DNA of 64,000 bases from Myxococcales bacterium. GTDB taxonomy: Bacteria > Myxococcota_A > Polyangia > Polyangiales > GCA-016699535. Within the stretch, counting starts at the first letter, position 1. Every line of letters begins with the position of its first letter. The notes under the pieces were generated by a model. The model worked only from the letters and a program-made list of their open reading frames with translations. It ran no database searches and was not told where the DNA came from. Position numbers and translations under genes: made by a program. The stretch covers positions 2,736,001 through 2,800,000 of the forward strand of contig CP064980.1 in NCBI GenBank assembly GCA_016699535.1, given 5' to 3'. Shown here piece by piece: positions 9,358-19,472 of the stretch.

Positions 9358-10712
9358 CTAACGCAGAAGAGCCCTTGGGTGACGCAGAATTCTTAGCGCA
9401 ATGCGCGGACTAAAGGATGCGCTAATACCGTATGCTTTGAGAACAAAAAAGGCCAAGAGATACCGTTGTACAGCACGCGAAAGCGTCACAGCTATCGCAA
9501 TACCAACACCTTGCCAAAGGCTAGAAAACAATAAACCAAGCGCGACGAGAATAGCGGTCGCGAGCAGCGAGGTATTAAGTAAAAGCCGTTGTTTGTTGGT
9601 AAGCAATAGGAGCTGATCCGCGGCTCCTGTCCAAATACTCGCCGCATGGCCAATCGCCAAAATGATAAGAATCGAAGCCCCGGCACTGTAATACTCTCCC
9701 GCTAGAAGGGTTAGAAACCACGGAGCGCCTATACAGAGCAGGCCCAAAATTGCAAACGAGGGCAAACCAGCAATTGTTGCGCCTTTACGAAGCATGGCCT
9801 CACATTCTTTTGGTTTTTCATCAGGATGATAGTCGGCAAAAAATGGCCCTACGATAATTCCAAAAACCATGAGGGGCATCGTTGCCAAGGACGCTACCCT
9901 CGATGCAGCCCCGTAAAGGGCAACCTCTGATTCGCTTGCCATAAAACCAAGCACCCATAGGTCAATTTGGCTAATCGCCGTCACGGTAAAACTATTCATC
10001 AAGACCGGCCACGAATCGACTACGCCGCGTTTACACAACGCATAGAAAGGCAGATCGAGTGCACTCCTCCAGGAAGGCGCACCTGCATATCAACAAAGGA
10101 AAAAACAACTCCCAGCGCGGTGCTCCACAACAGCGTATCTGTCACAAACTTCAACTCATACTTCACTCCCATCGCGGCAGCGACCGCAAGTACGCCAACA
10201 AACAAGACACGCGAGAGCTGCGTGTAGAGCGCCATCCGTCCAAACTCTTTGTACCCTCGAAAGATACCCGGAGTAAGCATCTCTAACGCCATCGCAAGCA
10301 TTAAAGCGATGATAGTCGGCGCTTGATCGTGGAGAAACTCAACGCCTGTCTTATCTGCCAAAAAACCGTTGACCGTGAGGAACACCATGCCTACAAGAAA
10401 ACACATGGCAACCACTGTTACCGTGGTGCTGCGAATAACACGCTTGGCGTCTCCGTGTTCGCCACGGGCCACGTGTTCCGAAATATACCGCACAATCATC
10501 TGATTGATGCCAAAGGAGCCGAAAGCTGCTCCAAGCGAAGCAGTACTTCGAACGATGAAGAAAGCACCCAGTTCAGCAGGCGGAAGCAAGCGACCGAGAA
10601 GCGCAATCTGAGCGAAGCCAAACGCGACGCCTGAAACCGTGTTCAGCGAAACGAAAGCGCCGCCTCGGAAGAAGCGTGAGTTCAAAATTTTCCCAAACAG
10701 TTTCATGGTCAA
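9358..10712 (-). CDS. wzx: Wzx-type polysaccharide flippase (MATE/MOP superfamily), frameshifted
   Basis: Two frames together make one protein. The N-terminal half (10712 down to about 10060) begins MKLFGKILNSRF and has six or so membrane segments and the motif GAFFIVRSTASLG. The C-terminal half (about 10055 to 9358) continues with WVLGFMASESEVALYGAASR, a typical Wzx segment, and six more membrane spans. The frames join around 10055 if one base is added, giving 452 codons, which is normal. The protein would flip undecaprenyl-diphosphate-linked repeat units to the periplasm for the Wzy polymerase. Start ATG is at 10712, or at 10706 (second Met). Confidence 0.82.
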
Positions 10713-10847
10713 AAACTACTTCAAAACGTCTAGGCAGTAGCATTTTGCGGACAAAGGTTTAACTAATTAGTGTATTTCTTTAGCCTATATGATGTACCCC
10801 CCTATCTCGACCACCACACTTTTAGGCTAAAAAGGAAGCTCTTAGAC

Positions 10848-11612
10848 ATGAACTTTTCGACGCCAATTTTACGTTTGGGCAAAAACACCGTAAGGAAGCT
10901 CGTTGAAAAGACGGGCTATCGATTGTCCCCTCTGCGCACGGATCCTGAGCGATATTTTCTTGGCTTTAGCAAACTTGATATCGCTCACGTTATCGATGTT
11001 GGAGCGAATAGAGGACAGTTTGTTCAGCTTGCAAAGCGTTGGTTTCCGCAAGCACACTTTATGTGTTTCGGAGCCTTTGCCTGAACTTTACAAGCAGCTA
11101 AAAACGTTTTGCGACCTAAATTATCCTGGCAGCGTCGAGTGCCATAACCTTGCTGTTGGACAAAACAACGAAGAGCTACAGATGCAACAACATACTGTTT
11201 TTTCCCGTCCTCGTCGCTTTTAAAAACCACTTCGCTCACCCATGAATTATGGCCCCAAACCATGAAGCAAAAGACCATCACCGTCTCATGCGTAACTTTG
11301 GATAGTTTCTTTGAAGGCAAGCAACTCGCGAAGCCATATATGGTTAAATTTGATGTCCAAGGATATGAACTCATGGCCATCAAGGGTGGCTCGGAGCTTT
11401 TGTCTGGGGCTGAACTCTGTCTTGTTGAAGTTAGTGTTGCCCCACTCTACGAGGGCCAAGCCACCTTCAGCGAAATCGTCATCGAACTTGAACGCGTTGG
11501 ACTTCTCTATTCCGGCAATGTTTCTCAGCAGTTTACTCCAGATGGACGAATCGCCTACTTTGATGCTCTCTTTGCACGGAACTACCCCACGCGTTCACAA
11601 AGCATTGATTAA
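10848..11612 (+). CDS. FkbM-family methyltransferase broken by two compensating frameshifts
   Basis: Three frames are needed. The first carries HVIDVGANRGQFVQLAKRWF, the SAM loop. A one-base insertion at about 11063 (TTCGGAG in place of TTCGAG) moves to the frame with EPLPELYKQLKTF and the VECHNLAVG strand. A one-base loss at about 11210 moves to the frame with VSCVTLDSF and YMVKFDVQGYELMAIKGG, the FkbM signature. Net length from ATG 10848 is 255 codons exactly. An earlier in-frame start at 10770 adds 26 poorly conserved residues. It is the third FkbM enzyme of the locus. Frame breaks are probably sequence error. Confidence 0.75.
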
Positions 11613-11620
11613 GCAACTGA

Positions 11621-12591
11621 CTAATTTTGGTTCTGCTTTTCGTAAGCCACAACGTCGTCTACGATCTGCCGAATTGAACGAGTTGACTTCCAGTTGACCG
11701 CCGCATTGATCTTGGCGATGTCTGGGACACGCCGCCGCATGTCTTCAAAGCCTGGTGCGTAAGCCTGATCGTAGGGAACACGAACAATGCCCGCTTTGCT
11801 ACCTGTGGCTTCTAAAACAACCGCAGCAAGCTGATTGATCGTAATTTCGTGGTTGCTACCAACGTTAAAAATTTCTCCTGATGTTTTTTCCGGAGCCTCG
11901 AGAATACGCATCAACGCGTCTACCGTATCGTAAACATGGCAAAAACAACGGCTTTGCTCGCCATCCCCATAAACTGTTATGTCCGAGCCCTGCAGGGCCT
12001 GCCTAACGAAACGCGGAACAACCATGCCGTAGGTCCCAATTTGTCCGGGGCCCACGGTGTTGAAAAGACGCAACACCGTGACAGGTAGTTGATGCTCGTT
12101 GTACGCAGCTAGTCCCAAAATTCGTCTAGAAGCTTACTCGCCGCATACGACCATCGACTACGCGACGAAGAACCAAGTAAAAGGTCGTCGTCCTCACTAA
12201 AAGGAACTTTGACGCCCTTTCCATACACTTCACTTGTGCTTGCGATCAGCGTGCGAGCTCGATAACGTCTTGCTGCATCGAGAACCAAATGCGTTCCAAG
12301 CACGTTGGTCTCAATGGTCTCGGTGGGCTTTTCCACGACAAGCTTCACGCCAACAGCCGCGGCAAGATGAACGATGGCGTCACTTTCGGCGGCTAGACGA
12401 TCGAGCACCAAGGTGTTGGTCAAATCGTCAATAGCGAAACGAAAATTTGGCTTTCCAACGAACTCTTCTATGTTTTTAAACGCACCGGTGCTCATGTTGT
12501 CGAGCACACTTACTTGGTGTCCTTTATCGAGAAGCGCCCGAGTAAGGTGCCTGCCAATGAATCCAGCTCCACCAGTCACTAATACACGCAT
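11621..12591 (-). CDS. NAD-dependent nucleotide-sugar epimerase/dehydratase (SDR), frameshifted
   Basis: The N-terminal half starts MRVLVTGGAGFIGRHLTRAL and includes STSEVYGKG and SYAASKLLDEF, giving the NAD site and YxxxK catalytic pair. Its frame stops at 12109 in CTAGACGAATTTTGGGAC. If the four-T run had five Ts, it would read DEFLGLAAYNEHQLP and continue into the second half with VLRLFNTVGPGQ and CFCHVYDTVDALM. The corrected gene is 324 codons, normal for UDP-glucose 4-epimerase and UDP-glucuronate decarboxylase relatives. It probably supplies an epimerised or decarboxylated UDP-sugar to the polysaccharide. The exact reaction is not determinable here. Confidence 0.8.
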
Positions 12592-12595
12592 GCTT

Positions 12596-13478
12596 CTATA
12601 TCCTTCTTTTTTTCCATTCGTCTATAAATTCCCAGTCAGCTATCAGTCCTTTTCGAATAAGCAACGTGAGCAACGTACCAAACATGCGCTCCCATTTTGC
12701 ATCCTCAAGTACCGCACTGACATCGGCCCCTTGCGCCTGCGCAAGTAACGCATCGACCAAATCGGTTGCTGTAAGTGAGTGTTTGCTAACCGTGCCCTCG
12801 TTCTGCGTACCTTTTGCAGCCGGTAGTTTGAGCGTGGTTCCGTCCAGCAATGTTAAGGTTACCATGTTTGGAACTGATGCTCCGGTTTTACTGGTTTTTT
12901 GAGCCGGTTTTACCGCAGATAGCTCTGGTTTCGATTGGCGGGGAGGAATGGTCCAACCGCGCGAGAGCACGACCTCAGTCTTTGCTGGTGGCGGCACGCT
13001 CTCGGTGACCACGGCACGCTCCGGCTCAGGGCTTCGGCCAAAATAGTACACGGAAATGCGCGTCGAATTTCGGAGCGTGGTGCTACCATCAACCGAAATT
13101 CGCCGCTGTGCTCTGATCGTAAGGCCGACAGCGCTTCCTCGTCGGTTGGATCTTGCATGGCCACATACAAAACCTGCCTGCCATCACGCGCCGTGCGATC
13201 GTATACCGGAATAAGCGTGTATCTCTCGGCGGTTTCAGCTTTGACGTGATTGAGCAGCTCGCGTGTGAATTCGACGTGGTACAAAGAAACCCACGGAACG
13301 CTGAAAAGCTTGGATATCGTCTGGGCAAACTGCAACTCCGTAATAAGACCTTTATCGACGCAAATCCGCGAGACTAAGGTTGCGTGCTTCCGCTTCCTCA
13401 AGAATCGCTTTCAGGTCGCGTTTGTTAATAAGGCCTGCCTTTTGAAGTGCATCCCCTATGCTTTTTTGATCAATCACG
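12596..13478 (-). CDS. MshEN/GspE N-terminal domain protein, three frameshifts
   Basis: The reconstructed protein (about 293 residues) opens from a GTG at 13478 with two copies of the pattern short helix, KAGLINKRDLK and DKGLITELQFAQ. These are followed by SKLFSVPWVSL and a domain resembling the MshEN nucleotide-binding module. A Pro/Lys-rich linker and a C-terminal helical part with LLTLLIRKGLIADWEFIDEW, another such repeat, follow. Frame changes are needed at about 13442 (A5 should be A4), about 13388, and about 13047 (one base lost); the sum gives a multiple of three. No Walker A is present, so it is not a secretion ATPase. MshEN domains can bind cyclic di-GMP; a regulatory role in polysaccharide output is inference. 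Confidence 0.6.
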
Positions 13479-13505
13479 TTACCCAGCCAAGTGAGGCTCT
13501 AACCT

Positions 13506-15947
13506 ATGAAGCTCTCGGCAAAGCGTCAAGGACTTGGATGGTTCTTCAACCGAATGGATAATTACTGGGGTTTCCAAAACGCCTCAGAGCACGCACTTGC
13601 GTTTTGTATAGCCTTGGGCCCCCTGCTTTTCGCCGGAGCATTTCTCAAAAGCAGCATGGCCATCGCTGCAATAGTGGTTCTCGGGCTCTCACTTTTTCAT
13701 ATCCACAACAAACTGCCGGCCCGGTACTCGGTGTCGGCCAAGATACTTGCGCTCTCAATGGGGCTTGCTGTTTTGGCGACCGGACTGCAGATTCTTCCGC
13801 TACCATGCAATTGGTGGCTACCTTGGGGTGAGGCAAGCGTTCACGCTCAACGGTTCGCTTCCGAGATCAGCACGAAGAGCTCACCGCGCTTTTGCGTCTG
13901 GAATCTGAGTCCAGGCAACGGCAAAATTGAATTTATAAAGATAGTTATACTTTTTTGTGTATTCGTAAGTTACGCTTTTTTTTCAACAAGGGAGCAGCAA
14001 CGCAAGCTTTACACGATCGTCGCTCTAAGTGTAACGGCGATGAGCATCATTGCGCTAGGGCACGCTCTGTTCGGTATCACGAGAGTCTTCGGGCTCTACC
14101 AGCCCCAGTTTGCACTACCGCGCCTGCCTGCTCCACTGCTTAACGACAACCATCTCGGGGGTACATGGCACTCGGCGCCCCTTTCATGCTCGCGCTCGCG
14201 GGCAAATCAAAAGGCAGCGGAATGCGGCGGGCATTCTGGTTCGGATGTTATGCGCTGTGTGCAATAACGGCGTTGTTAACCTTGTCGAGGGGAGGCGTTA
14301 CCGCTTTCGTTTTTGGATCACTAATCTTTTTGCTGCTCCGACTACTCAACAATTCAAAACAAAGTAATCGAACGCGCGCTATCCGGCTTTTTTCCGGACT
14401 ATCATTGAGCTTAGTGTTGGTTTGGCTTGGGGTATTTCAGTGGCTACCTGCGCGTTTTGTTGGTGATACCACAGCAAAACTCAAACTCTCATGGCAGGGC
14501 ATGGCCGTTACTTGGGAGCACCCTTTTTTCGGGGCGGGACGCGGAGCTTTTTCCGACGCCTTCGTTAGACATTTCGGTGTATATAAGCGCTTTTCCTATC
14601 CAGAGTCCCTACCGATTCAGTGGGCAAGTGAGTGGGGGCTGCCGCTTGCAACCCTATTGCTGGTGTCTGTTTCTTTCGTACTTCTCTCGGTTCTAATTCA
14701 AAGCCGGTCATCCACACGGCAAGCAGCAACCGCGGGCCTGCTAAGTCTCGGCATTCACAACATTGTGGACTTCAGTTTCGAGTTACTTGGAATTTCGTTG
14801 GTCGTCGTGGCGCTGCTAGGCAACCTCGCGACCAACCCTCACCATCAAAGAGTGCAGAATTTTTCCATAAACACCACCAAGCGCCTTGGTTTTTTACTAA
14901 GCACCGTTGGGCTAGTTGCTGCTCTCGCCTTACTTGTTTATGGGAAACGCTGGGATCGACAGAATCTTCAGGACCAGTTGCTCAATGCATATGACGCGCC
15001 GCTGACTGATTTTGAGGACAAACTAGGACCCGTACTTTTGCAGTACCCTGCAGAGCCTGCCTTCTACGTAATCGCGGGAGCCAAAGACCTTCGCGACAAC
15101 GGCCCAGATGCTTTTCGCCTCCTGAATCGCGCGATGGTACTGGCGCCAGGTTGGCCCATCCCGCATTTGCTAGTGGCCCAGTGGCTTTACGAGCATCACT
15201 TTGTCCATCAAGCGTTATTGGAGATCCGAGAAACGGCCAGTCGTCATCCGTCCATGACCTATTCTTTGATTTGTCGGATCGCGAAGGAAACTGCCGATGT
15301 GAACGCCATCTTGAAAGCAAGCCCTCAGACAGCGTTTCGGGTTGATTTTTTGGACCAGGCAGCGGGCTGTTTGCCGCCAACTGAACAAGCGCTGCTCGAT
15401 GAAAAGATTCTTGAGCGCTACCCGGAACATCCGGCTGCCCTTCTTCGAAAGGCGCACCGGCTCGTTTACGCTGTGAACCAGGATGTACCCGCTGCAGTTC
15501 GCATTTTAGACAAGCTCAACCAAACGAACCCCAGTTATGAACCCGCTTGGATCGCGCATGTTGAGCTACTTAATCATGTGAAACAGCCGAAACAGGCCTT
15601 GGCGGTTGCCGAGAAGGCGAAATACCGCATCATCGATCGAGCTAGACTGCTGCGGGCTAAGGCGAACTCGTATGGCGAATTAGGTGATTTTGAAGCGATG
15701 CGCTCTGTTTTTTTCGATCTTGCGAGGTATCTCGCTTGATGCAACGGAAAAACTTGCGGATAATTGGTATTTTGAGGGCCAACTCGAGGAAAAGCTTGGC
15801 AATTTCGGGCATGCGCTGGCTGCTTTTGAGAAAGCGCAACGAATTTCGCCTCAAAGGCACTACTTAGAGAGCATCGCGCGGATTTCAAAGACCCTCGGGG
15901 ATCACCGTCGAGCCTACCGAGCAGAACACGATTTGCAGCATCCATAG
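13506..15947 (+). CDS. O-antigen polymerase/ligase-like membrane protein with TPR-like C-terminal region, frameshifted
   Basis: About ten membrane segments precede a DNHLGGYMALGAPF motif and TLSRGGVTAFVFG, which are characteristic of the Wzy_C family. A long periplasmic loop follows and, from about residue 480 on, a helical repeat region of TPR type (for example NSYGELGDFEAM and EEKLGNFGHALAAFEKA). The frame breaks at about 14157 (a G run of five that should be six) and at about 15713 (a T run of seven that should be six). Together these give 814 codons. The TPR-like tail may assemble the polymerase with Wzc, the next gene. This is a second polymerase-like gene in the locus, besides the one at 5.4-7.1 kb. 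Confidence 0.78.
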
Positions 15948-16049
15948 CTCGTCTAAATATGCCTTCTGATTTGCCTTAATCGCTACAATGGCGTAGGCAC
16001 CTAGCCTCCCAACCGAGTGGAGCTTTGGGTTGTTTGTGTAGGTATAAAA

Positions 16050-18269
16050 ATGGATTCTTTTGAGTCAACCATGCGGTTTAAGGATGATGAAGCGATCGAT
16101 GCTTGGAAACTATTTCAACGTCTGTTCGCTCAGAAGTGGACCATTATCGGAGTCGCGCTCGCTGTAAGCACCGCTGTAACGCTATGGACGCTAAAACAGC
16201 CAAAAATATACCAAGGCACATGCGTCATCGAGTACGATCCGAACCCGCCGCGCCCCTTGGGTAGCGAAATCGAGGATGTGGCAAATCCCGCCGTGAGTTT
16301 TTGGCAAACCCAGGAATGGTACTCCACCCAGAACAAAATTATCGAGAGCCGTGCCATCTCCGAGAACGTTGTTAAAGAGCTGGGGCTCGATAAAAACGCA
16401 AAGTTTAACAATGTGCCTCAACCTAAACGCTCAAGCTTTAAGGGCGTTAGCGTAGATGAGGCCGCACAGAAACTACAAACTCGACTTGAAGTCGAACAGG
16501 TAGCCGAAACCAGGCTTGTTGAGGTGAGAGTTGAGGACCAGGATCCCAAGCGCGCAGCATTGCTCGCTAACACGGTAGCGAATGCCTACATTGATAAAAC
16601 AATGCAGGACCGCATGGGTTCGACCATCAGTGCGCTTGAGTGGTTGAGTAAACAGCTTGATAAGCAAAAGCAGGAACTTGAAGAGGCCGAAAACGCTCTG
16701 CACGATTTTAAGCGCACAAACGACGTGCTTTCTCTATCGCTTGAAGACCGGCAAAACATCGTCGCGAATGACATCGAAAAATTCAGCGAAGCCCTCGCCG
16801 AAACACGCACCAAACGGATCGAACTTGCGGCACACCTTTCTCAACTCAAGGCTGCTTATAACGAAGACCCTCTAGAGGTAGATATCGCAAGCTTCACCGA
16901 GCACCCGGTCATTTCTGAGCTTCGCAACTCGTATCGTGAGAAACAAAGCGAGAAAGACTCGCTTGCTGTACGCTACGGTATATCTCACCCTAAAATGAAA
17001 AGCCTTGATGAGGAATTGTTGAGCATACGCAAGCAAATGCAGCATGAAATCAAGGGGCTTATTCGTAGCGTTGAGTCTCAGCTGCGCGAGGTCCAACAAA
17101 CGGAAACAGGGCTGAGGGTTGCTGCAAAAGAGACTCACGAGGCCGGCCTTCAACTCAACAAACAGGGCATCCAGTACAACGCGCTAAAAAGGCAAGAGGA
17201 AAACCAAAGCAAGCTTTACAGCATCTTACTGGAACGAACGACGCAGACCGATTTAACGCGCATGCTGCATGTTACGCATGTACGGGTGGTGGACCGAGCG
17301 CTGCCGCCCAAATCGGCAGTCAAGCCACGGCTACTTCTCAACATCGCCATAGGGGTGTTGCTTGGTCTTTTGCTCGGGTTTGGTGCGGCCTTGCTATTGG
17401 TACGCTTGGACAGCACTCTACGTAGCCCAGAGGATGTTGAAAACCTCGGAGCAACCTTGCTTGGTGTTTTGCCGAAAATAAACGAAGGCAAAGACAAGGC
17501 GCCCAATGTATCGGACGGGAAACTCAGAGAAGCAGGCCCCGATTCGCCAAATCGGGATATCATTGTGCATGCTGACCCGATGAGTGCTGCTGCCGAATGC
17601 GTGCGCACTATTCGCACAAACCTAACTTTTATGGCCACCGATAACCCTTTCCATACCCTGGCTGTAACCAGCTCCGGACCATTGGAAGGTAAAACCACCG
17701 TCGCGACAAACCTTGCTATTGCCCTGGCGCAAACCGGTAAAAAGGTGCTGCTTGTTGACACCGACCTGAGGCGTCCTCGCATTCACAAGTCTTTCAAAGT
17801 GACCGCCGAGCTCGGCGTGACATCCGTGCTTGTGCGTGAAGTTCCATTGAAAGCGGCCATCCAATCAACCCAAATTCCAAATCTTGAGCTACTGCCGTGT
17901 GGGCCCATCCCCCCCAACCCTTCGGAGTTGTTGGGAGCAGGCGAGTTTGCGCATCTGCTTGCTGAATTGCGCAGCGAATACGACCGCGTTATTTTTGATA
18001 GTCCGCCTTTGGGAGCAGTCACTGACGCTGCGGTGATCGCGCCGCAGGTTGATGGAACCATCGTTGTTGTCCGCTCCAACAAAACCGGTCGAGAAGGGGC
18101 ACGCGCTGCATTGCGTCGCCTGCGAGATGTTGAAGCCAAGGTGATAGGTGTTGTACTTAACGCCGTGGATTTGAATAACAAGAGCCATGGTTATGGCGGC
18201 TACTACTACTACAACTATGAATACCGAACCTCTCATGCGCCAGCGTCAAAAAATAGCAATGCGGCTTAA
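16050..18269 (+). CDS. Wzc-like polysaccharide co-polymerase with BY-kinase domain
   Basis: The N-terminus has a membrane segment followed by a Wzz domain with DPNPPRPLGSEIED. A long coiled-coil periplasmic region spans roughly residues 175-400, and a second membrane segment, IAIGVLLGLLLGFGAALLL, lies near 435-455. The cytoplasmic kinase has Walker A SGPLEGKTTVATN (about 540), Walker A' VLLVDTDLRRPR and Walker B VIFDSPPLGAVTDA (about 648). The C-terminus carries a run of seven tyrosines between 18199 and 18228, the usual autophosphorylation tail. An in-frame GTG at 16017 is possible, but ATG 16050 gives a normal N-terminus. It controls chain length and couples export to the Wza-like protein that follows. 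Confidence 0.9.
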   Translation: MDSFESTMRFKDDEAIDAWKLFQRLFAQKWTIIGVALAVSTAVTLWTLKQPKIYQGTCVIEYDPNPPRPLGSEIEDVANPAVSFWQTQEWYSTQNKIIESRAISENVVKELGLDKNAKFNNVPQPKRSSFKGVSVDEAAQKLQTRLEVEQVAETRLVEVRVEDQDPKRAALLANTVANAYIDKTMQDRMGSTISALEWLSKQLDKQKQELEEAENALHDFKRTNDVLSLSLEDRQNIVANDIEKFSEALAETRTKRIELAAHLSQLKAAYNEDPLEVDIASFTEHPVISELRNSYREKQSEKDSLAVRYGISHPKMKSLDEELLSIRKQMQHEIKGLIRSVESQLREVQQTETGLRVAAKETHEAGLQLNKQGIQYNALKRQEENQSKLYSILLERTTQTDLTRMLHVTHVRVVDRALPPKSAVKPRLLLNIAIGVLLGLLLGFGAALLLVRLDSTLRSPEDVENLGATLLGVLPKINEGKDKAPNVSDGKLREAGPDSPNRDIIVHADPMSAAAECVRTIRTNLTFMATDNPFHTLAVTSSGPLEGKTTVATNLAIALAQTGKKVLLVDTDLRRPRIHKSFKVTAELGVTSVLVREVPLKAAIQSTQIPNLELLPCGPIPPNPSELLGAGEFAHLLAELRSEYDRVIFDSPPLGAVTDAAVIAPQVDGTIVVVRSNKTGREGARAALRRLRDVEAKVIGVVLNAVDLNNKSHGYGGYYYYNYEYRTSHAPASKNSNAA

Positions 18270-18873
18270 TCGACCGCTTATCTTATGTGTTCTCTCGGTT
18301 CTCGCGAGCGTAGGATGCGAAGACTCCTCAAAGCGCTCAGGGACTACCGTGGCAGACAGGTCTGTGGGTGTCGGCTCACAGGATGCATTGTTAAGTTCTG
18401 GTGATATTTTTGAAGTACGCGTTTACGGCGAAAAAGAACTATCGGGCGAGTACCGCGTTGGACCGGATGGAACAATTGATTTCCCTTTTGTCGGTCATAT
18501 TCAGGTTGCTGGATTTGCGCCATCGCAAATATCTGAAAGCATTGCCGCTAAACTGCGCGAAGGCGACTACTTGAAATCTCCTCAAGTTTCGGTCTTCGTT
18601 AAAGAATACACATCCAAACGTATAAGCGTCATGGGCGCGGTGAATAAAGATGGGACATTCCCCATCACCTCGGGCACAACCGTTGTTCAAGCCATCAGCT
18701 TAGCGGGCGGGTTTACTCCTTTGGCAAGCCGAAACGACGTCGTAGTAACGCGGCAAAGTGGCGGTGTACTTAAACGCTATAAAGTCGAAGTCGAATCCAT
18801 CACCGAAGGCACTGAAGAAGATTTTCCGCTGCAAGCAGGTGATATCATTTACGTGCCCGAACGTGTTTTCTAA
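18259..18873 (+). CDS. Wza-like polysaccharide export lipoprotein (Poly_export/SLBB)
   Basis: The start chosen is the ATG at 18259, which overlaps the Wzc stop by 11 bases. It gives a clean lipoprotein signal ending LASVGC; an ATG at 18235 is also possible. The mature part has VGSQDALLSSGDIFEVRVYG and YRVGPDGTIDFPFVG, the polysaccharide export motif, then an SLBB-like domain with ISVMGAVNKDGTFPI and VVQAISLAGGFTPLA. At about 204 residues it lacks most of the extra C-terminal domains of E. coli Wza. That is usual in myxobacterial-type exporters. It would form the outer-membrane/periplasmic channel with the upstream Wzc. Confidence 0.88.
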   Translation: MRLNRPLILCVLSVLASVGCEDSSKRSGTTVADRSVGVGSQDALLSSGDIFEVRVYGEKELSGEYRVGPDGTIDFPFVGHIQVAGFAPSQISESIAAKLREGDYLKSPQVSVFVKEYTSKRISVMGAVNKDGTFPITSGTTVVQAISLAGGFTPLASRNDVVVTRQSGGVLKRYKVEVESITEGTEEDFPLQAGDIIYVPERVF

Positions 18874-18890
18874 GAACAAGGAGCCATGCG

Positions 18891-19448
18891 TTGTCTTTTG
18901 AAGTGCGCAGCGACCAACCTAGCCCTCACTCCTTGGCGCACCGCCTTGCGCGCTTGTGCTGGTCCATTATTAACCAAACGGCATTTCGTCTTATTCCTAA
19001 GCCGTTTCATGGCTTGCGTCGAGCATTGCTTTGTTTATTCGGAGCAAAAATTGCCAAAGGAGCGTACGTTCACAGTAGCGTGATCGTGTGGGCTCCATGG
19101 AATCTGCACATGGCCAAAGGCAGCTGTTTGGGGCCTCGGGTCAATTGCTACAACGTTGACACGATCATACTCGATGAGTACGTGACCGTCTCACAAGGCG
19201 CTCATCTTTGCGCGGCTAGTCACGATTTCACGATACCCGAGTTTCCTCTCATCACGGCGCCTATTCATTTATGCAAGGGGGTTTGGATTGCAACAGAAGC
19301 CTTCATTGCCATGGGGATCACTGTTGGCGAAAATGCGGTAATAGGTGCACGTTCGGTGGTGATTCACGACATGCCACCAGGCATGGTCTGCGCTGGGCAT
19401 CCATGCAAGCCTATTAAAGAACGACTGGCAAAGCTGAAGGCACGGTAG
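18891..19448 (+). CDS. WcaF-like hexapeptide-repeat O-acetyltransferase
   Basis: The start is TTG at 18891, 7 bases after AAGGAG; the ATG at 18886 is in another frame and too close to the ribosome binding site. The 185-residue protein has left-handed beta-helix hexapeptide repeats from VHSSVIVWAPWNL to GARSVVIHDMPPG. The segment HLCAASHDFT contains the His typical of the CAT/serine-acetyltransferase-like active site. Its ending, GHPCKPIKERL, is typical of colanic-acid-type acetyltransferases. It probably acetylates a sugar of the exopolysaccharide at the inner membrane. It follows wza after 17 bases, so it is in the same operon. Confidence 0.85.
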   Translation: MSFEVRSDQPSPHSLAHRLARLCWSIINQTAFRLIPKPFHGLRRALLCLFGAKIAKGAYVHSSVIVWAPWNLHMAKGSCLGPRVNCYNVDTIILDEYVTVSQGAHLCAASHDFTIPEFPLITAPIHLCKGVWIATEAFIAMGITVGENAVIGARSVVIHDMPPGMVCAGHPCKPIKERLAKLKAR

Positions 19449-19472
19449 CACTATGCTATTGTTGAGCAACGC

